A stretch of 64,000 nt of DNA, from positions 1,477,557 to 1,541,556 of the forward strand of contig NZ_LT727828.1 of assembly GCF_900162685.1 (NCBI RefSeq), in the 5' to 3' direction. The DNA is from Terribacillus halophilus (GTDB lineage Bacteria > Bacillota > Bacilli > Bacillales > Amphibacillaceae). Below are positions 38,189 to 46,884 of the stretch, piece after piece (positions within the stretch are counted from its first letter, which is position 1; every line of letters begins with the position of its first letter). The notes beneath the pieces are model-generated. The model was not told the origin of the DNA. It did no database searches and saw only the letters and a list, made by a program, of their open reading frames with translations. The translations under genes were made by a program, and so were the position numbers.

Positions 38189-39505
38189 ATGAAAAATCAT
38201 CATTTTAAACAATATGCGCTTCAGCCGATCATCAATGAAGCGATTGATAAACTAGGCTTTACCAAACCGACTGCAATTCAGGAGAAAGTCATTCCTGCAG
38301 TTCTGCGTGGAGAAAGTGTTATCGGTCAGTCACATACTGGATCAGGTAAAACACATTCTTATTTGATTCCTCTGTTCAGTAAACTGAAAGAAGAGGAGCA
38401 GAACGCTCAATTTGTTGTGACAGCACCAACACGTGAGTTAGCTATTCAGATTTATGAAGAAGCTCGTCATCTTATCAAACTTGCTGGGAAAGAAAACGAT
38501 TGGCATACAAAGTTATTTATCGGCGGTACAGATAAGAAGCGATCAATTGAGAAGCTGAAAACACAGCCTCAGATTATTATTGGTACACCAGGACGTATTT
38601 TAGATCTAATGGAAGAGCAGGCGCTTGACTTGTATCCTGCTACCAGTTTTGTTGTAGATGAAGCAGACTTAATGCTGGATCTTGGTTTCATCAAGGAAGT
38701 GGATCAGATCTTGGCGCGGATGAATCAAGATGTTCAGCTGCTTGTTTTCTCAGCGACAATTCCAGAGCGTCTGCAGCCATTTTTGAAAAAATATCTGGAA
38801 AATCCGAAGCATTTTGAAATTGGCGGTCATCTTTCACCTGAAACAATGGAACACCGCTTAATTCCAATGCGTCACCGCGATGAAGCAGAATTGATTATGA
38901 AAATCGCAGGTGTCATTCAGCCCTATATGGCGATTATCTTTGTAAATGGAAAGGATGCAGCCAACCGATTGGCTGCTGAATTGACGGACAAAGGACTGGA
39001 AGTCGGTCTTCTGCATGGCGGCTTGACGCCGCGTGAACGAAAACGAGTGCTTCGTGATATTCAGGAACTTCGTTTCCAATACCTTGTTGCGACAGACTTA
39101 GCTGCACGCGGTATAGATATTAAAGGTGTCAGCCATGTTATCAACGCGCAGCTTCCAAAAGAGGAGCCATTCTATGTACACCGTGTCGGCAGAACGGCAC
39201 GAGCTGGTTTGGAAGGAACAGCGATCAACCTTTATCATGACTATGACTTGGAATTAATCCAGAAGCTTGATAAAAAGGGTCTTGAATTCACAAACTACGA
39301 TATCAGCAATGGCGAATGGAAAGAACTGAAACCATGGAATGAGCGGGTTACGCGTAAGAAAACGGAATCCGACAACGAAAACCAAGCGTGGAAACAAGTT
39401 CGGAAACCGAAAAAAGTAAAACCGGGCTATAAACGAAAAATGAAGTATGAAAAAGATAAAATCAAGAAAAAGCTAGACCGAAAAGATCGTTTTAAGCGGA
39501 AGTAA
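38189..39505 (+). CDS. cshB: DEAD-box RNA helicase CshB
   Basis: Cold-shock-associated RNA helicase that acts in ribosome assembly and mRNA turnover. The 438 residues have the Q motif ([16 protein letters not shown]), motif I GSGKTH, Ia [12 protein letters not shown] as [13 protein letters not shown], and [12 protein letters not shown]. The tail is very basic, rich in Lys/Arg, and probably binds RNA. The length equals that of B. subtilis CshB. AAAAGGAG precedes the ATG. A TATAAT box at 38148-38153 lacks a good -35. It is divergent from ispH. Confidence 0.92.
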   Translation: MKNHHFKQYALQPIINEAIDKLGFTKPTAIQEKVIPAVLRGESVIGQSHTGSGKTHSYLIPLFSKLKEEEQNAQFVVTAPTRELAIQIYEEARHLIKLAGKENDWHTKLFIGGTDKKRSIEKLKTQPQIIIGTPGRILDLMEEQALDLYPATSFVVDEADLMLDLGFIKEVDQILARMNQDVQLLVFSATIPERLQPFLKKYLENPKHFEIGGHLSPETMEHRLIPMRHRDEAELIMKIAGVIQPYMAIIFVNGKDAANRLAAELTDKGLEVGLLHGGLTPRERKRVLRDIQELRFQYLVATDLAARGIDIKGVSHVINAQLPKEEPFYVHRVGRTARAGLEGTAINLYHDYDLELIQKLDKKGLEFTNYDISNGEWKELKPWNERVTRKKTESDNENQAWKQVRKPKKVKPGYKRKMKYEKDKIKKKLDRKDRFKRK

Positions 39506-39518
39506 GGAGAAAGAAATT

Positions 39519-40406
39519 ATGATTATCGGATCACATGTAAGTATGAGCGGCAAAAAAATGCTATTAGGATCAAGTGAAGAAGCGCATTCCTATGGCGCTA
39601 ATGCCATGATGATTTATACTGGTGCGCCTCAGAACACGAGAAGAAAAGCTATTGAAGAGCTGAGTATTGAAGCAGGTCGTGCACACATGCAAGAGCACGG
39701 AATCACCGATATTGTGGTCCACGCCCCGTACATTATCAATATTGGCAACTCCATTAAACCGGAGACATTTGAATTGGGTGTCAACTTCCTTCGCAGTGAA
39801 ATTGAGCGGACAGAAGCAATTGGAGCTAAACAGATTGTGCTTCATCCTGGTGCTCACGTAGGGGAAGGTACAGCAGCCGGCATCCAGAAAATAATTGAAG
39901 GTTTGAATGAAGTGTTAGAGAAGGATCAACAAGTTCAGATTGCATTGGAAACAATGGCTGGTAAAGGATCTGAAGTTGGCTCCAACTTTGAAGAAATAGC
40001 GCGCATCATTGATGGTGTCAAACATAATGACAAGCTTTCCATTTGCTTTGATACTTGCCATACACATGATGCAGGTTACGATATCGTGAACGATTTTGAC
40101 GGTGTTCTAAATCAATTCGACAAAGTAATTGGTCTTGATCGATTAAAGGTTCTCCATATTAATGATAGTAAAAATGAATGCGGAGCACGTAAAGATAGAC
40201 ATGAAAACATCGGCTTTGGTTACATCGGTTACGATGCGCTTCGATACGTCGTGCATCATGAGCAGCTGATGACCGTGCCGAAGATATTAGAAACACCATT
40301 TGTTGGAGAAGACAAGAAAAATAAGAAAGCGCCATATGCGCATGAAATTGATATGCTTATGAACAACAGTTTTAACCCAAACTTAAAAGATCATATCATG
40401 GCGTAA
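39519..40406 (+). CDS. nfo: Endonuclease IV (Nfo)
   Basis: Zinc-dependent AP endonuclease of base excision repair; in Bacillus it also protects germinating spores. The 295 residues carry the family blocks [76 protein letters not shown] and [11 protein letters not shown], which hold the metal ligands. AAGGAG precedes the ATG, 13 bases after cshB, so the two form an operon. Confidence 0.96.
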   Translation: MIIGSHVSMSGKKMLLGSSEEAHSYGANAMMIYTGAPQNTRRKAIEELSIEAGRAHMQEHGITDIVVHAPYIINIGNSIKPETFELGVNFLRSEIERTEAIGAKQIVLHPGAHVGEGTAAGIQKIIEGLNEVLEKDQQVQIALETMAGKGSEVGSNFEEIARIIDGVKHNDKLSICFDTCHTHDAGYDIVNDFDGVLNQFDKVIGLDRLKVLHINDSKNECGARKDRHENIGFGYIGYDALRYVVHHEQLMTVPKILETPFVGEDKKNKKAPYAHEIDMLMNNSFNPNLKDHIMA

Positions 40407-40408
40407 GT

Positions 40409-40450
40409 AATACCCAGCTTGAGGTTTTTTCCTCACAGCTGGGTATTTAT
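40409..40450. terminator. Bidirectional terminator between nfo and yqfT
   Basis: AATACCCAGCT...GAGG and CCTC...CAGCTGGGTATT form a long stem with a T-rich loop, followed by TTATTTTAT. It serves both converging genes. Confidence 0.88.
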
Positions 40451-40451
40451 T

Positions 40452-40727
40452 TTATAATTTAATACCATGTTCCTTTGCCAGCTGCAGAAAAATTTGATGA
40501 GTCTTTTTTGCAGTTTCTCTATCCGTAATTTGTGCTAGTGCTTTGAGCATTTGCATACGGTCTGCTTCCTTGAATGGATCCAGTTTGTTCTGGCGTAAAA
40601 ATTGTACAATTTGAGACGCCTGCAGCTGGGTAAGCTGTACTTGATAAGCTTGGCTTTGTTCCATGATTTCTTCAACGGACAAGTTGCGCAGCTTATTCAG
40701 AACAAGCTTGTGAACGATAAAATTCAT
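40452..40727 (-). CDS. yqfT: YqfT-like protein (DUF2624)
   Basis: A 91-residue helical protein, probably YqfT, whose place next to nfo it shares with B. subtilis. The pattern SVEEIMEQSQAYQVQLTQLQ followed by ASQIVQFLRQNKLDPF and an EADRMQMLKALAQITDRETA helix fits DUF2624 as I recall it. Function unknown; no signal or membrane segment. GGAGG lies before the ATG (minus strand). In B. subtilis yqfT points the same way as nfo; the reversed orientation here is notable if that memory is right. Confidence 0.65.
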   Translation of the reverse strand: MNFIVHKLVLNKLRNLSVEEIMEQSQAYQVQLTQLQASQIVQFLRQNKLDPFKEADRMQMLKALAQITDRETAKKTHQIFLQLAKEHGIKL

Positions 40728-40780
40728 GTGAAACCTCCGCTCTTAGATGAAAATGGGCCATTGGATTCCTTTATCTACCT

Positions 40781-40819
40781 GGTTAGTTTATGTCCTGCGT
40801 ACACAAACTAGAACTAACC
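40781..40819. other. Short inverted repeat before the YqfX-like gene
   Basis: GGTTAGTT (40781-40788) and AACTAACC (40812-40819) flank a 23-base spacer, and an extra AGTTT/AAACT lies inside. It could be an operator between the divergent yqfT and yqfX-like genes, or a chance match. The rest of the 117-base gap shows no clear promoter. Confidence 0.35.
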
Positions 40820-40844
40820 TCACCCCAGATAAGGAGGATTTCAC

Positions 40845-41168
40845 ATGGACAAGGAAAAATTCGAGCAAGATATTCATTCCAAAGATGATGTTGAAACAGC
40901 AGCTGAACTATCTCCAGCTGAAAATAGTTACCAGCGTTCTGAGAAAGCTCAAGGAGACCAAACAACGGGTTCTGGAAAGATGTTTGGCTATATTGCCTTA
41001 ATTTTATCTATCGCTTCTTTCTTTATTGCACCGATTCTTGTCGGGGCGGCAGGTATCGTTTTTGGTGTCTTAGCGAAGCGCAAAGGTGCCAATGCACTTG
41101 GTAATATAGCTTTAATCGTAAGCATAATAGCAATTGTTCTTTCTTTATTTACAGCGCCATATGTATAA
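40845..41168 (+). CDS. yqfX: YqfX-like small membrane protein (DUF4190-like)
   Basis: A 107-residue protein with a polar, acidic N-terminus (about 1-43) and two closely spaced membrane segments (about 46-72 and 83-104). A basic turn, AKRKGANALG, joins them, as in DUF4190 and B. subtilis YqfX. Position before ispG fits yqfX. Function unknown. AAGGAGG precedes the ATG. In B. subtilis yqfU, zur and yqfW lie between yqfT and yqfX; they are absent here. Confidence 0.7.
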   Translation: MDKEKFEQDIHSKDDVETAAELSPAENSYQRSEKAQGDQTTGSGKMFGYIALILSIASFFIAPILVGAAGIVFGVLAKRKGANALGNIALIVSIIAIVLSLFTAPYV

Positions 41169-41204
41169 AAAAATCTGACTCCAATTCTGGAGTCAGATTT
41201 TTTT
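41167..41204. terminator. Bidirectional terminator between yqfX and ispG
   Basis: AAAAAAATCTGACTCCA and TGGAGTCAGATTTTTTT pair perfectly around ATTC. It serves both converging genes. Confidence 0.95.
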
Positions 41205-42313
41205 TATGCCTCTGCAGTTTCTTTTTCTTCAGCTTGCTTCGCGAAGTATTCTTCTGCAAGCTTGTCAATTTCGATTTTCAACTCATCAACCATTGTTTCT
41301 TCCGGTACTTTACGAATAATTTCACCATGACGGAACAGTAAGCCTTCACCGCGAGCGCCGGCAATGCCGATATCAGCCTCACGAGCCTCGCCAGGACCGT
41401 TTACTGCGCACCCTAGTACTGCAACCTTAATTGGAGCTTTAATCGTGCTAATGTACTCCTCAACCTCATTGGCGATGCTGATTAAGTCAATCTCAATTCG
41501 GCCGCAAGTAGGGCAGGAGATAAGCGTTGCTGCATTTGAAGACAAGTTAAAAATCTTGAGCAGTTCGCGCGCAACTTTTACTTCTTCAACTGGGTCGGCA
41601 CTCAAGGAAATACGCATCGTGCTTCCGATGCCTTTACTTAAGATAGCACCAAGTCCGGCTGAGCTCTTTACTGTTCCGGCAAACAACGTACCGGACTCTG
41701 TAATACCAAGATGCAGCGGATAAGGAATTACCTCAGCTGCTTTTTCATACGCTTCTATTGCTAACGAAACATCGGATGCTTTTAACGAAACGATGATATC
41801 ATGGAAATCAAGATCTTCAAGAATCTTAATGTGGTGCAATGCACTTTCCACCATACCGTCAGCAGTCGGATAGCCGTATTTCTCTAAGATATGGCGCTCC
41901 AAGGAACCGGCGTTAACACCGATACGAATGGGTATACCTTTTTCTTTGGCTGCATTTACGACAGCTTCAACTTTTTCTCGTTTTCCGATATTACCAGGGT
42001 TGATCCGGATTTTATCTGCTCCGCCTTCAATTGCTTTTAAGGCTAGTTTATAGTTGAAATGGATATCCACTACAAGTGGAATGTTGATGCGTTTTTTTAT
42101 TTCAGGAATTGCATCAGCGGCACGCTGATCTGGGCAAGCAACTCGTACAACTTGGCAGCCTGCTTCTTCCAATCTGTTGATTTCCGCAACAGTAGCTTCC
42201 ACATCATGTGTTTTTGTTGTTGTCATCGACTGGATAACAACTTCGTTTTTACCGCCGATTGTAATGTCGCCTACTTTAACCGGACGGGTGTCTTGTCTGT
42301 GTATTAATGCCAT
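41204..42313 (-). CDS. ispG: HMBPP synthase IspG
   Basis: Iron-sulfur enzyme of the MEP pathway that converts methylerythritol cyclodiphosphate to HMBPP. The 369 residues begin with the TIM-barrel blocks [20 protein letters not shown] and [12 protein letters not shown]. The C-terminal cluster domain has ISCPTCGR and [21 protein letters not shown] precedes the ATG (minus strand). On the minus strand a TATAAT lies at 42374-42379, about 54 bases before the start region, with a weak -35. Its product is the substrate of IspH, encoded 3 kb away. Confidence 0.96.
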   Translation of the reverse strand: MALIHRQDTRPVKVGDITIGGKNEVVIQSMTTTKTHDVEATVAEINRLEEAGCQVVRVACPDQRAADAIPEIKKRINIPLVVDIHFNYKLALKAIEGGADKIRINPGNIGKREKVEAVVNAAKEKGIPIRIGVNAGSLERHILEKYGYPTADGMVESALHHIKILEDLDFHDIIVSLKASDVSLAIEAYEKAAEVIPYPLHLGITESGTLFAGTVKSSAGLGAILSKGIGSTMRISLSADPVEEVKVARELLKIFNLSSNAATLISCPTCGRIEIDLISIANEVEEYISTIKAPIKVAVLGCAVNGPGEAREADIGIAGARGEGLLFRHGEIIRKVPEETMVDELKIEIDKLAEEYFAKQAEEKETAEA

Positions 42314-42430
42314 TTATATATCGCTCCTTTGATTATCGCGAGGAAAAACAGAGAAATATCCTTATATTTTCCCATTATAATGCTAATACTGCTAAATTAG
42401 AAGTAACTAGGCTTAAGTTTAATAAAATCT

Positions 42431-42778
42431 TCATCTTGGGTAATGGGGAAAATAATAAGCTGACCCTGCATTTAGTGCATATGGATCCTTCTCTGGATTC
42501 AATTCCTCGAAATCCTGGATCACTTGTTCCATCGTAACGCGCAGCTCGTGATTGTTCAACTCATTTGTAATGGAAATAAGTGTGTCACCTTGCTTTACCT
42601 GCAGAAGGACTGGCTGAAACGTCTTTTTTGTATGATTCTTTTGTGTGTCCGCGTCTGGTTCTATCGGTGCATTCTCAGCAGTAGAAGCGGTGGGGATGGG
42701 ACTTCCTATCGTAAGATCCTTCCAAATACTAAGAGCTAAAGCACAACAAAATAGAAACACACCAATCCGTTTCCACAT
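42431..42778 (-). CDS. yqfZ: LysM-domain anchored protein (YqfZ-like)
   Basis: A 115-residue protein with an N-terminal membrane anchor (about residues 5-20), a Thr/Asn/Pro-rich linker and one LysM domain (about 58-108). The LysM domain shows VKQGDTLISITNELNNHELRV and a final AGSAYYFPHY. LysM domains bind peptidoglycan, so it probably sits at the membrane-wall boundary. Position beside ispG matches yqfZ of B. subtilis. GGAGGA precedes the ATG at 42778 (minus strand); a longer reading frame to 42850 has no ribosome site. Confidence 0.75.
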   Translation of the reverse strand: MWKRIGVFLFCCALALSIWKDLTIGSPIPTASTAENAPIEPDADTQKNHTKKTFQPVLLQVKQGDTLISITNELNNHELRVTMEQVIQDFEELNPEKDPYALNAGSAYYFPHYPR

Positions 42779-42905
42779 GGAAGTTCCTCCGATCCTGGCA
42801 CTATTCATTCTATAAAGTATTAGATATCGGATAGAAAAAACCTTTAACATGAAACAAAAAAGCGCTGTCTTCGTATATAAATAGTAGGAGAAAGGAGCAT
42901 GAAGA

Positions 42906-43532
42906 ATGCTGGACTATAATTGGGTTTCAATATTTATGACTGGTCTTGGAACGATGTTTCTCATTGGTGAGATTCTTGTAAAGGCTAGAGGAATTCTTTT
43001 CTTATTAGGTGCGGGTTTTATTGGCACTTTCTTTATTAGCTATCTTGACCCGTCTGCAATCTGGTATATGCTGCCGCTTTACTTTGTTGGGATGCTGCTC
43101 ATCATTATTGATGGAAAATTACTGAATGATGGCACACTTAGTGTCATTGGATTGTTAACCATGCTGTTAACAGTTGGATTCACTGCGCCAAACTGGACAG
43201 CCGGAATATATGCAATCATAGGAGTCATTGTTGGCGCATTCGCTTCTTTCCTTTTCTTGAAGGCGTTCCCGAAAAGAGACATGTGGGGCAAGATTACACT
43301 TTTGGACTCGCTAAGCTCCGATAAAGGCTACAATAGCGTAAATGAAACATATGCAGCGCTTTTGGAGCAAGAGGGAGAAACAATTACCGATATGCGTCCT
43401 TCAGGTACCATTCGAGTGGGCGGCCGGGAATTGAGTGCAATAACAGATGGGAAATGGCTGGATAGCGGTACTCGAATTAAGGTGAAGCATGTTAGCGGGG
43501 CAAGAATACTAGTAGAAAAAATAGAATCGTAG
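42906..43532 (+). CDS. Second NfeD-family membrane protein
   Basis: A 208-residue protein with four to five membrane segments (about 5-130: FLIGEILVKARGILFLLGAG, LLTVGFTAPNWTAGIYAIIG). A C-terminal NfeD-type OB domain follows (about 155-206: MRPSGTIRVGGRELSAIT, then GTRIKVKHVSGARILVEKI). It resembles the short NfeD class that usually pairs with a flotillin, yet no flotillin gene lies next to it. AAAGGAGC precedes the ATG. It stands between the divergent LysM gene and nptA, and I know no equivalent at this place in B. subtilis. Confidence 0.82.
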   Translation: MLDYNWVSIFMTGLGTMFLIGEILVKARGILFLLGAGFIGTFFISYLDPSAIWYMLPLYFVGMLLIIIDGKLLNDGTLSVIGLLTMLLTVGFTAPNWTAGIYAIIGVIVGAFASFLFLKAFPKRDMWGKITLLDSLSSDKGYNSVNETYAALLEQEGETITDMRPSGTIRVGGRELSAITDGKWLDSGTRIKVKHVSGARILVEKIES

Positions 43533-43574
43533 GCATGGATTTAACCAAATAAAGTAATTTTAATCGTAAATTTC

Positions 43575-43611
43575 CTAACAAGACCTTTACAACCCTTTAA
43601 ACTAATTTAAT
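43575..43611 (+). promoter_or_regulatory. Possible degenerate Pho box before nptA
   Basis: CTAACA, 5 bases, TTTACA, 4 bases, TTTAAA, 4 bases, TTTAAT: four TT-A-A-like hexamers in near-11-bp phase, resembling PhoP binding sites. The pstS box in this same window is better spaced. No convincing -10 follows at the right distance, so this is only suggestive. Confidence 0.35.
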
Positions 43612-43652
43612 AATTGAAGAGGGAATATTTGAGAAGGGAAGGAAGGCTTGTA

Positions 43653-45275
43653 TTGTCTAATTGGGAATATATCATCTTTGAATTTATTGGCGGCTTAGGC
43701 TTGTTTCTCTTTTCCATCCGTTATTTGGGCGATGGATTACAGCGAGCATATGGCAAGCAGCTGCAACTGGCAATGCACAGATTTACGGTACATCCGCTAA
43801 TTGGGGTTCTTTCCGGGCTTATTGTAACAGTACTCGTTCAGAGCAGCACGGCGACCAGCATTTTGGTTGTAGGGTTAGTGAATGCGGGCTATCTAACATT
43901 AAGACAGGCTATTTCTGTTATTATGGGCGCAAATATAGGTACAACATTGACTGCCTTTTTTATTGGGATTAACTTAATTAAATTTGGTCTTCCGATCATG
44001 GCGGTCGGTGCGTTTTTAATTTATTTCTTTACAAATCAGCGAACACAGCAAATCGGTAAAGTGCTGTTCGGAGCGGGCGGTATATTCTTTGGTCTGACGC
44101 TAATTGGAGACGGACTGCACCCAATACTGCATTTAGATGCTTTTCAATCTCTAGCAGCCAGTATGCACAGCAATCCAATCGCAGGAGCGGCAATTGGTAC
44201 CTTTATGACAATCGTCGTACAAAGCAGCGGCGCTACTATAGCTATTCTTCAGGAATTGTATGCACAAAATGGTATTGATTTAGAGGGAGCTCTTCCGGTA
44301 TTGCTAGGAGATAATCTTGGCACAACGCTCACAGCCATGCTAGCGGCAATTGGAGCTACCGTCCAGGCAAAACGAGCGGCATTAAGCCATGTTTTGTTCA
44401 ATGCAATTGGTGCAGTAATTTTCTTGTTGATTCTGCCATTATTTGTAGACGTTATTACTTGGATGCAAGTTATATTCAATTTGAATGACAAACTGACAAT
44501 TGCTGGAGCCCATGGACTATATAATGTTGCAAATACACTTATACTGCTTCCGTTCCTTGGTTTTTTTGTCTGGCTTATTACAAAAGTTATCCCAGGTGAA
44601 GAGGAGCGGCCGATGGCACTGACCAACCATCTGGACCCGTTATTTATTCAGCAGTCTCCTGTGCTGGCATTGGAACAAGCAAAATTAGAGGTCTTGCATA
44701 TGGGAAGATTGGCAGTCGATGGGTTAGAACAGGCCAGTACATATGCTAATAACCATGAAAGACAATTTGCAGACCTAGCTATGCAGTTGGAGAAGGAAGT
44801 AAATCGTAAGGATCGGGAAATCACAGATTATCTTTCAAAGATTTCTACAAATACGCTTTCCGATGAGGAAAGCACAAGACATGCAGCTTTGCTGGATGCT
44901 ATTCGGGATATTGAACGTATCGGGGACCATTTTGAAAATATTGTTGAATTTGTCGACTTTCAAATATCGAGTAATATTAAATTGACCAGAGAAGCGCAGC
45001 AAGAACTTAACAGCATGTTTGATTTGACGATTATCACAGTGAAACAGGCAATGGTGGCGCTGGACAAGCAAGATCGGGAAGTAGCCATTGCAGTACTGCA
45101 GAAGGAAGATCAAATTGACAGAATGGAACGCAGCCTTCGGAAAACGCATCTAATTCGATTAAATGAAGGAAAGTGCACCGGTTCTGCTGGAATCGTTTTC
45201 GTAGATATTATTAGTAACTTGGAACGTATTGGTGATCATGCGGTAAACATCGCGCAATTGATTCTGAACGAGTAG
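43653..45275 (+). CDS. Na+/phosphate symporter with C-terminal PhoU-like domain (NptA)
   Basis: Sodium-phosphate cotransporter of the NptA/PF02690 family, a low-energy phosphate uptake or efflux route. The 540 residues have two inverted transporter repeats, each with the signature: VLVQSSTATSILVVG (about 55-70) and VVQSSGATIAILQ (about 190-205). The blocks GANIGTTLTAFF and LGDNLGTTLTAML accompany them. A cytoplasmic PhoU-like four-helix domain (about 340-540) has two ERIGDH motifs. The start is TTG 43653 after GGAAGG; the earlier in-frame TTG 43614 has no ribosome site. The Pst system follows about 5 kb downstream. Confidence 0.9.
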   Translation: MSNWEYIIFEFIGGLGLFLFSIRYLGDGLQRAYGKQLQLAMHRFTVHPLIGVLSGLIVTVLVQSSTATSILVVGLVNAGYLTLRQAISVIMGANIGTTLTAFFIGINLIKFGLPIMAVGAFLIYFFTNQRTQQIGKVLFGAGGIFFGLTLIGDGLHPILHLDAFQSLAASMHSNPIAGAAIGTFMTIVVQSSGATIAILQELYAQNGIDLEGALPVLLGDNLGTTLTAMLAAIGATVQAKRAALSHVLFNAIGAVIFLLILPLFVDVITWMQVIFNLNDKLTIAGAHGLYNVANTLILLPFLGFFVWLITKVIPGEEERPMALTNHLDPLFIQQSPVLALEQAKLEVLHMGRLAVDGLEQASTYANNHERQFADLAMQLEKEVNRKDREITDYLSKISTNTLSDEESTRHAALLDAIRDIERIGDHFENIVEFVDFQISSNIKLTREAQQELNSMFDLTIITVKQAMVALDKQDREVAIAVLQKEDQIDRMERSLRKTHLIRLNEGKCTGSAGIVFVDIISNLERIGDHAVNIAQLILNE

Positions 45276-45303
45276 ACAGAGGGCCAACTCTCTGTCTTTT
45301 TTA
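45274..45303 (+). terminator. Terminator after nptA
   Basis: AGACAGAG and CTCTGTCT pair around an 8-base loop, followed by TTTTT. The stem begins at the nptA stop codon. Confidence 0.88.
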
Positions 45304-45397
45304 TATTTTTCTCTTGTAATGAAGGTGAGGACATGCTATAGTATTCCTGTCAGTTAAAAGGACACAAAAAATATAACAAAAACTTATAGAAAAACAA

Positions 45398-45426
45398 TTG
45401 ACAAGTTATTGAATGCATGATAAATT
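45398..45426 (+). promoter_or_regulatory. Sigma-A promoter of the tRNA cluster
   Basis: TTGACA (45398-45403), 17 bases, TAAATT (45421-45426), then an AT-rich stretch. An A/T-rich upstream region (45361-45397) could act as an UP element, as at stable-RNA promoters. Confidence 0.7.
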
Positions 45427-45461
45427 ATATATCGTCGCTAATACATAACATATTCAATTAT

Positions 45462-45536
45462 TCCACAGTAGCTCAGTGGTAGAGCTATCGGCTGTTAACC
45501 GATCGGTCGCAGGTTCGAATCCTGCCTGTGGAGCCA
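45462..45536 (+). tRNA. tRNA-Asn (GUU)
   Basis: 75 bases with a complete cloverleaf. The acceptor is TCCACAG/CTGTGGA, the anticodon loop CTGTTAA, the discriminator G73, and CCA is encoded. Its anticodon and T arms are nearly identical to those of the tRNA-Ile2 gene at 45727. Confidence 0.97.
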
Positions 45537-45537
45537 T

Positions 45538-45614
45538 TGCGGTGTAGCTCAGCTGGCTAGAGCGTACGGTTCATACCCGTGAGGTCGGGGGTTCGATCCC
45601 CTCCGCCGCTACCA
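45538..45614 (+). tRNA. tRNA-Met (CAU), elongator type
   Basis: 77 bases; anticodon loop TTCATAC, CCA encoded. The anticodon stem lacks the three G-C pairs of initiator tRNAs, so it is the elongator. The first acceptor position is T facing T72, a mismatch, while pairs 2-7 are sound. It begins one base after the CCA of tRNA-Asn. Confidence 0.9.
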
Positions 45615-45635
45615 TATTATTAATAATTGTACCAT

Positions 45636-45709
45636 GGCGGTTGTGGCGAAGTGGTTAACGCACCGGATTGTGGCTCCGGCATTCGTGGGTTCAATCCCCA
45701 TCAATCGCC
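45636..45709 (+). tRNA. tRNA-His (GUG)
   Basis: 74 bases including the extra G at position -1, which pairs with C73. The anticodon loop is TTGTGGC. CCA is not encoded: a single C then TTTT follows. Confidence 0.95.
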
Positions 45710-45726
45710 CTTTTAAAAAATGTATT

Positions 45727-45803
45727 GGACCCTTAGCTCAGTTGGTTAGAGCTATCGGCTCATAACCGATCGGTCGCAGGTTCGAGTCCTGCAGGGTCCA
45801 CCA
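45727..45803 (+). tRNA. tRNA-Ile2 (CAU), probable lysidine tRNA
   Basis: 77 bases; acceptor GGACCCT/AGGGTCC, anticodon loop CTCATAA, CCA encoded. The acceptor and D arm resemble bacterial tRNA-Ile2 (GGACC...TTAGCTCAGTTGG), including C4-G69 and C5-G68, which the lysidine synthetase TilS recognises. It may otherwise be annotated as tRNA-Met. The anticodon and T arms match tRNA-Asn of the same cluster. Confidence 0.75.
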
Positions 45804-45831
45804 TACGATTATCAACTTTATATTGCAACGC

Positions 45832-45924
45832 GGAGGAATACCCAAGTTTGGCTGAAGGGATCGGTCTTGAAAACCGACAGGGGCTTAACGGCTCGCGGGG
45901 GTTCGAATCCCTCTTCCTCCGCCA
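45832..45924 (+). tRNA. tRNA-Ser (UGA)
   Basis: 93 bases with the long variable arm of a class II tRNA (GGGGCTTAACGGCTC). The anticodon loop is CTTGAAA, the acceptor GGAGGAA/TTCCTCC, discriminator G, and CCA is encoded. Confidence 0.96.
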
Positions 45925-45928
45925 TCTT

Positions 45929-46001
<73 letters not shown>

Positions 46002-46009
46002 CTCCAGTA

Positions 46010-46038
46010 ACAGCTGTTCAAAGGAACAGCTGTTTTTT
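46010..46038 (+). terminator. Terminator of the tRNA cluster
   Basis: ACAGCTGTTC and GAACAGCTGT pair around a 4-base loop, followed by T residues. Confidence 0.93.
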
Positions 46039-46091
46039 TGTTTCAGAACGAAAGCAGCGAGTGATTTAATAAAGGACTGCGTGCAAAATAC

Positions 46092-46120
46092 TTGCCGTTT
46101 CAGACAAGCTTTGGTACGCT
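46092..46120 (+). promoter_or_regulatory. Candidate promoter of sodA
   Basis: TTGCCG (46092-46097), 17 bases ending in TGG, TACGCT (46115-46120). The -10 is a weak match, partly offset by the extended TGG. Confidence 0.45.
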
Positions 46121-46171
46121 TTACGAAAAGGTGATAACCTTTGATTACATATCACTTAAGGAGGAATAATC

Positions 46172-46783
46172 ATGGCTAAATTTGAACTACCAGAACTGCC
46201 TTACGCATACGACGCACTTGAGCCTCATATCGATAAGGAAACAATGAACATCCATCACACGAAACATCACAACACATATGTGACAAAGTTAAACGGTGCA
46301 ATCGAAGGAAAAGCTGACTTAGAAAGCAAATCCCTAGAAGAACTTGTTGCAGGTGTGAATGACCTTCCTTCTGACGTACAAACAGCAGTACGCAACAACG
46401 GCGGCGGTCACTACAACCACAGCCTATTCTGGAAGCTTCTTTCCCCGAATGGCGGCGGAGAGCCTACTGGCGAAGTAGCTACTGCAATTGCTAACAAATA
46501 CGGTACACTAGATAAATTCAAAGAAGAATTCGCAGCAGCAGCAGCTGGCCGTTTCGGTTCTGGCTGGGCATGGCTTATTGTAGAAAACGGCGAAGTTGAT
46601 ATCGTATCAACTCCAAATCAAGATAACCCAGTAATGGATGGTAAAACGCCTATTCTTGGACTTGATGTTTGGGAGCACGCTTACTACTTGAAATACCAAA
46701 ACAAACGCCCGGATTACATTAGTGCTTTCTGGAACGTTGTAAACTGGGATGAAGTAGAGCGCTTGTATCGCGAAGCTAAATAA
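46172..46783 (+). CDS. sodA: Manganese superoxide dismutase SodA
   Basis: Detoxifies superoxide in the cytosol. The 203 residues start [20 protein letters not shown]. Metal ligands are the second His of NIHHTKHH, the His in [13 protein letters not shown], and Asp and His in [20 protein letters not shown]. The GGGH and DVWEHAYY sequences are those of Mn-type enzymes. AAGGAGG precedes the ATG. It is monocistronic, lying between the tRNA terminator and its own terminator. Confidence 0.97.
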   Translation: MAKFELPELPYAYDALEPHIDKETMNIHHTKHHNTYVTKLNGAIEGKADLESKSLEELVAGVNDLPSDVQTAVRNNGGGHYNHSLFWKLLSPNGGGEPTGEVATAIANKYGTLDKFKEEFAAAAAGRFGSGWAWLIVENGEVDIVSTPNQDNPVMDGKTPILGLDVWEHAYYLKYQNKRPDYISAFWNVVNWDEVERLYREAK

Positions 46784-46796
46784 GTACTAAAAAGAA

Positions 46797-46828
46797 GACA
46801 TCAGCTAAAAAGCTGATGTCTTTTTTTT
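46797..46828 (+). terminator. Terminator after sodA
   Basis: GACATCAGCT and AGCTGATGTC form a perfect 10-bp stem with a 4-base loop, followed by eight T residues. Confidence 0.95.
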
Positions 46829-46884
46829 GTGCATATCTCCTTTTCATTAGAAAATACTAACTAGAAGTAAAAGGAGATGGCATT

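Noticed and set aside
37863-38192. Open frames on the plus strand opposite the ispH start
   Set aside because: They mirror the ispH coding strand and lack ribosome sites and family similarity.
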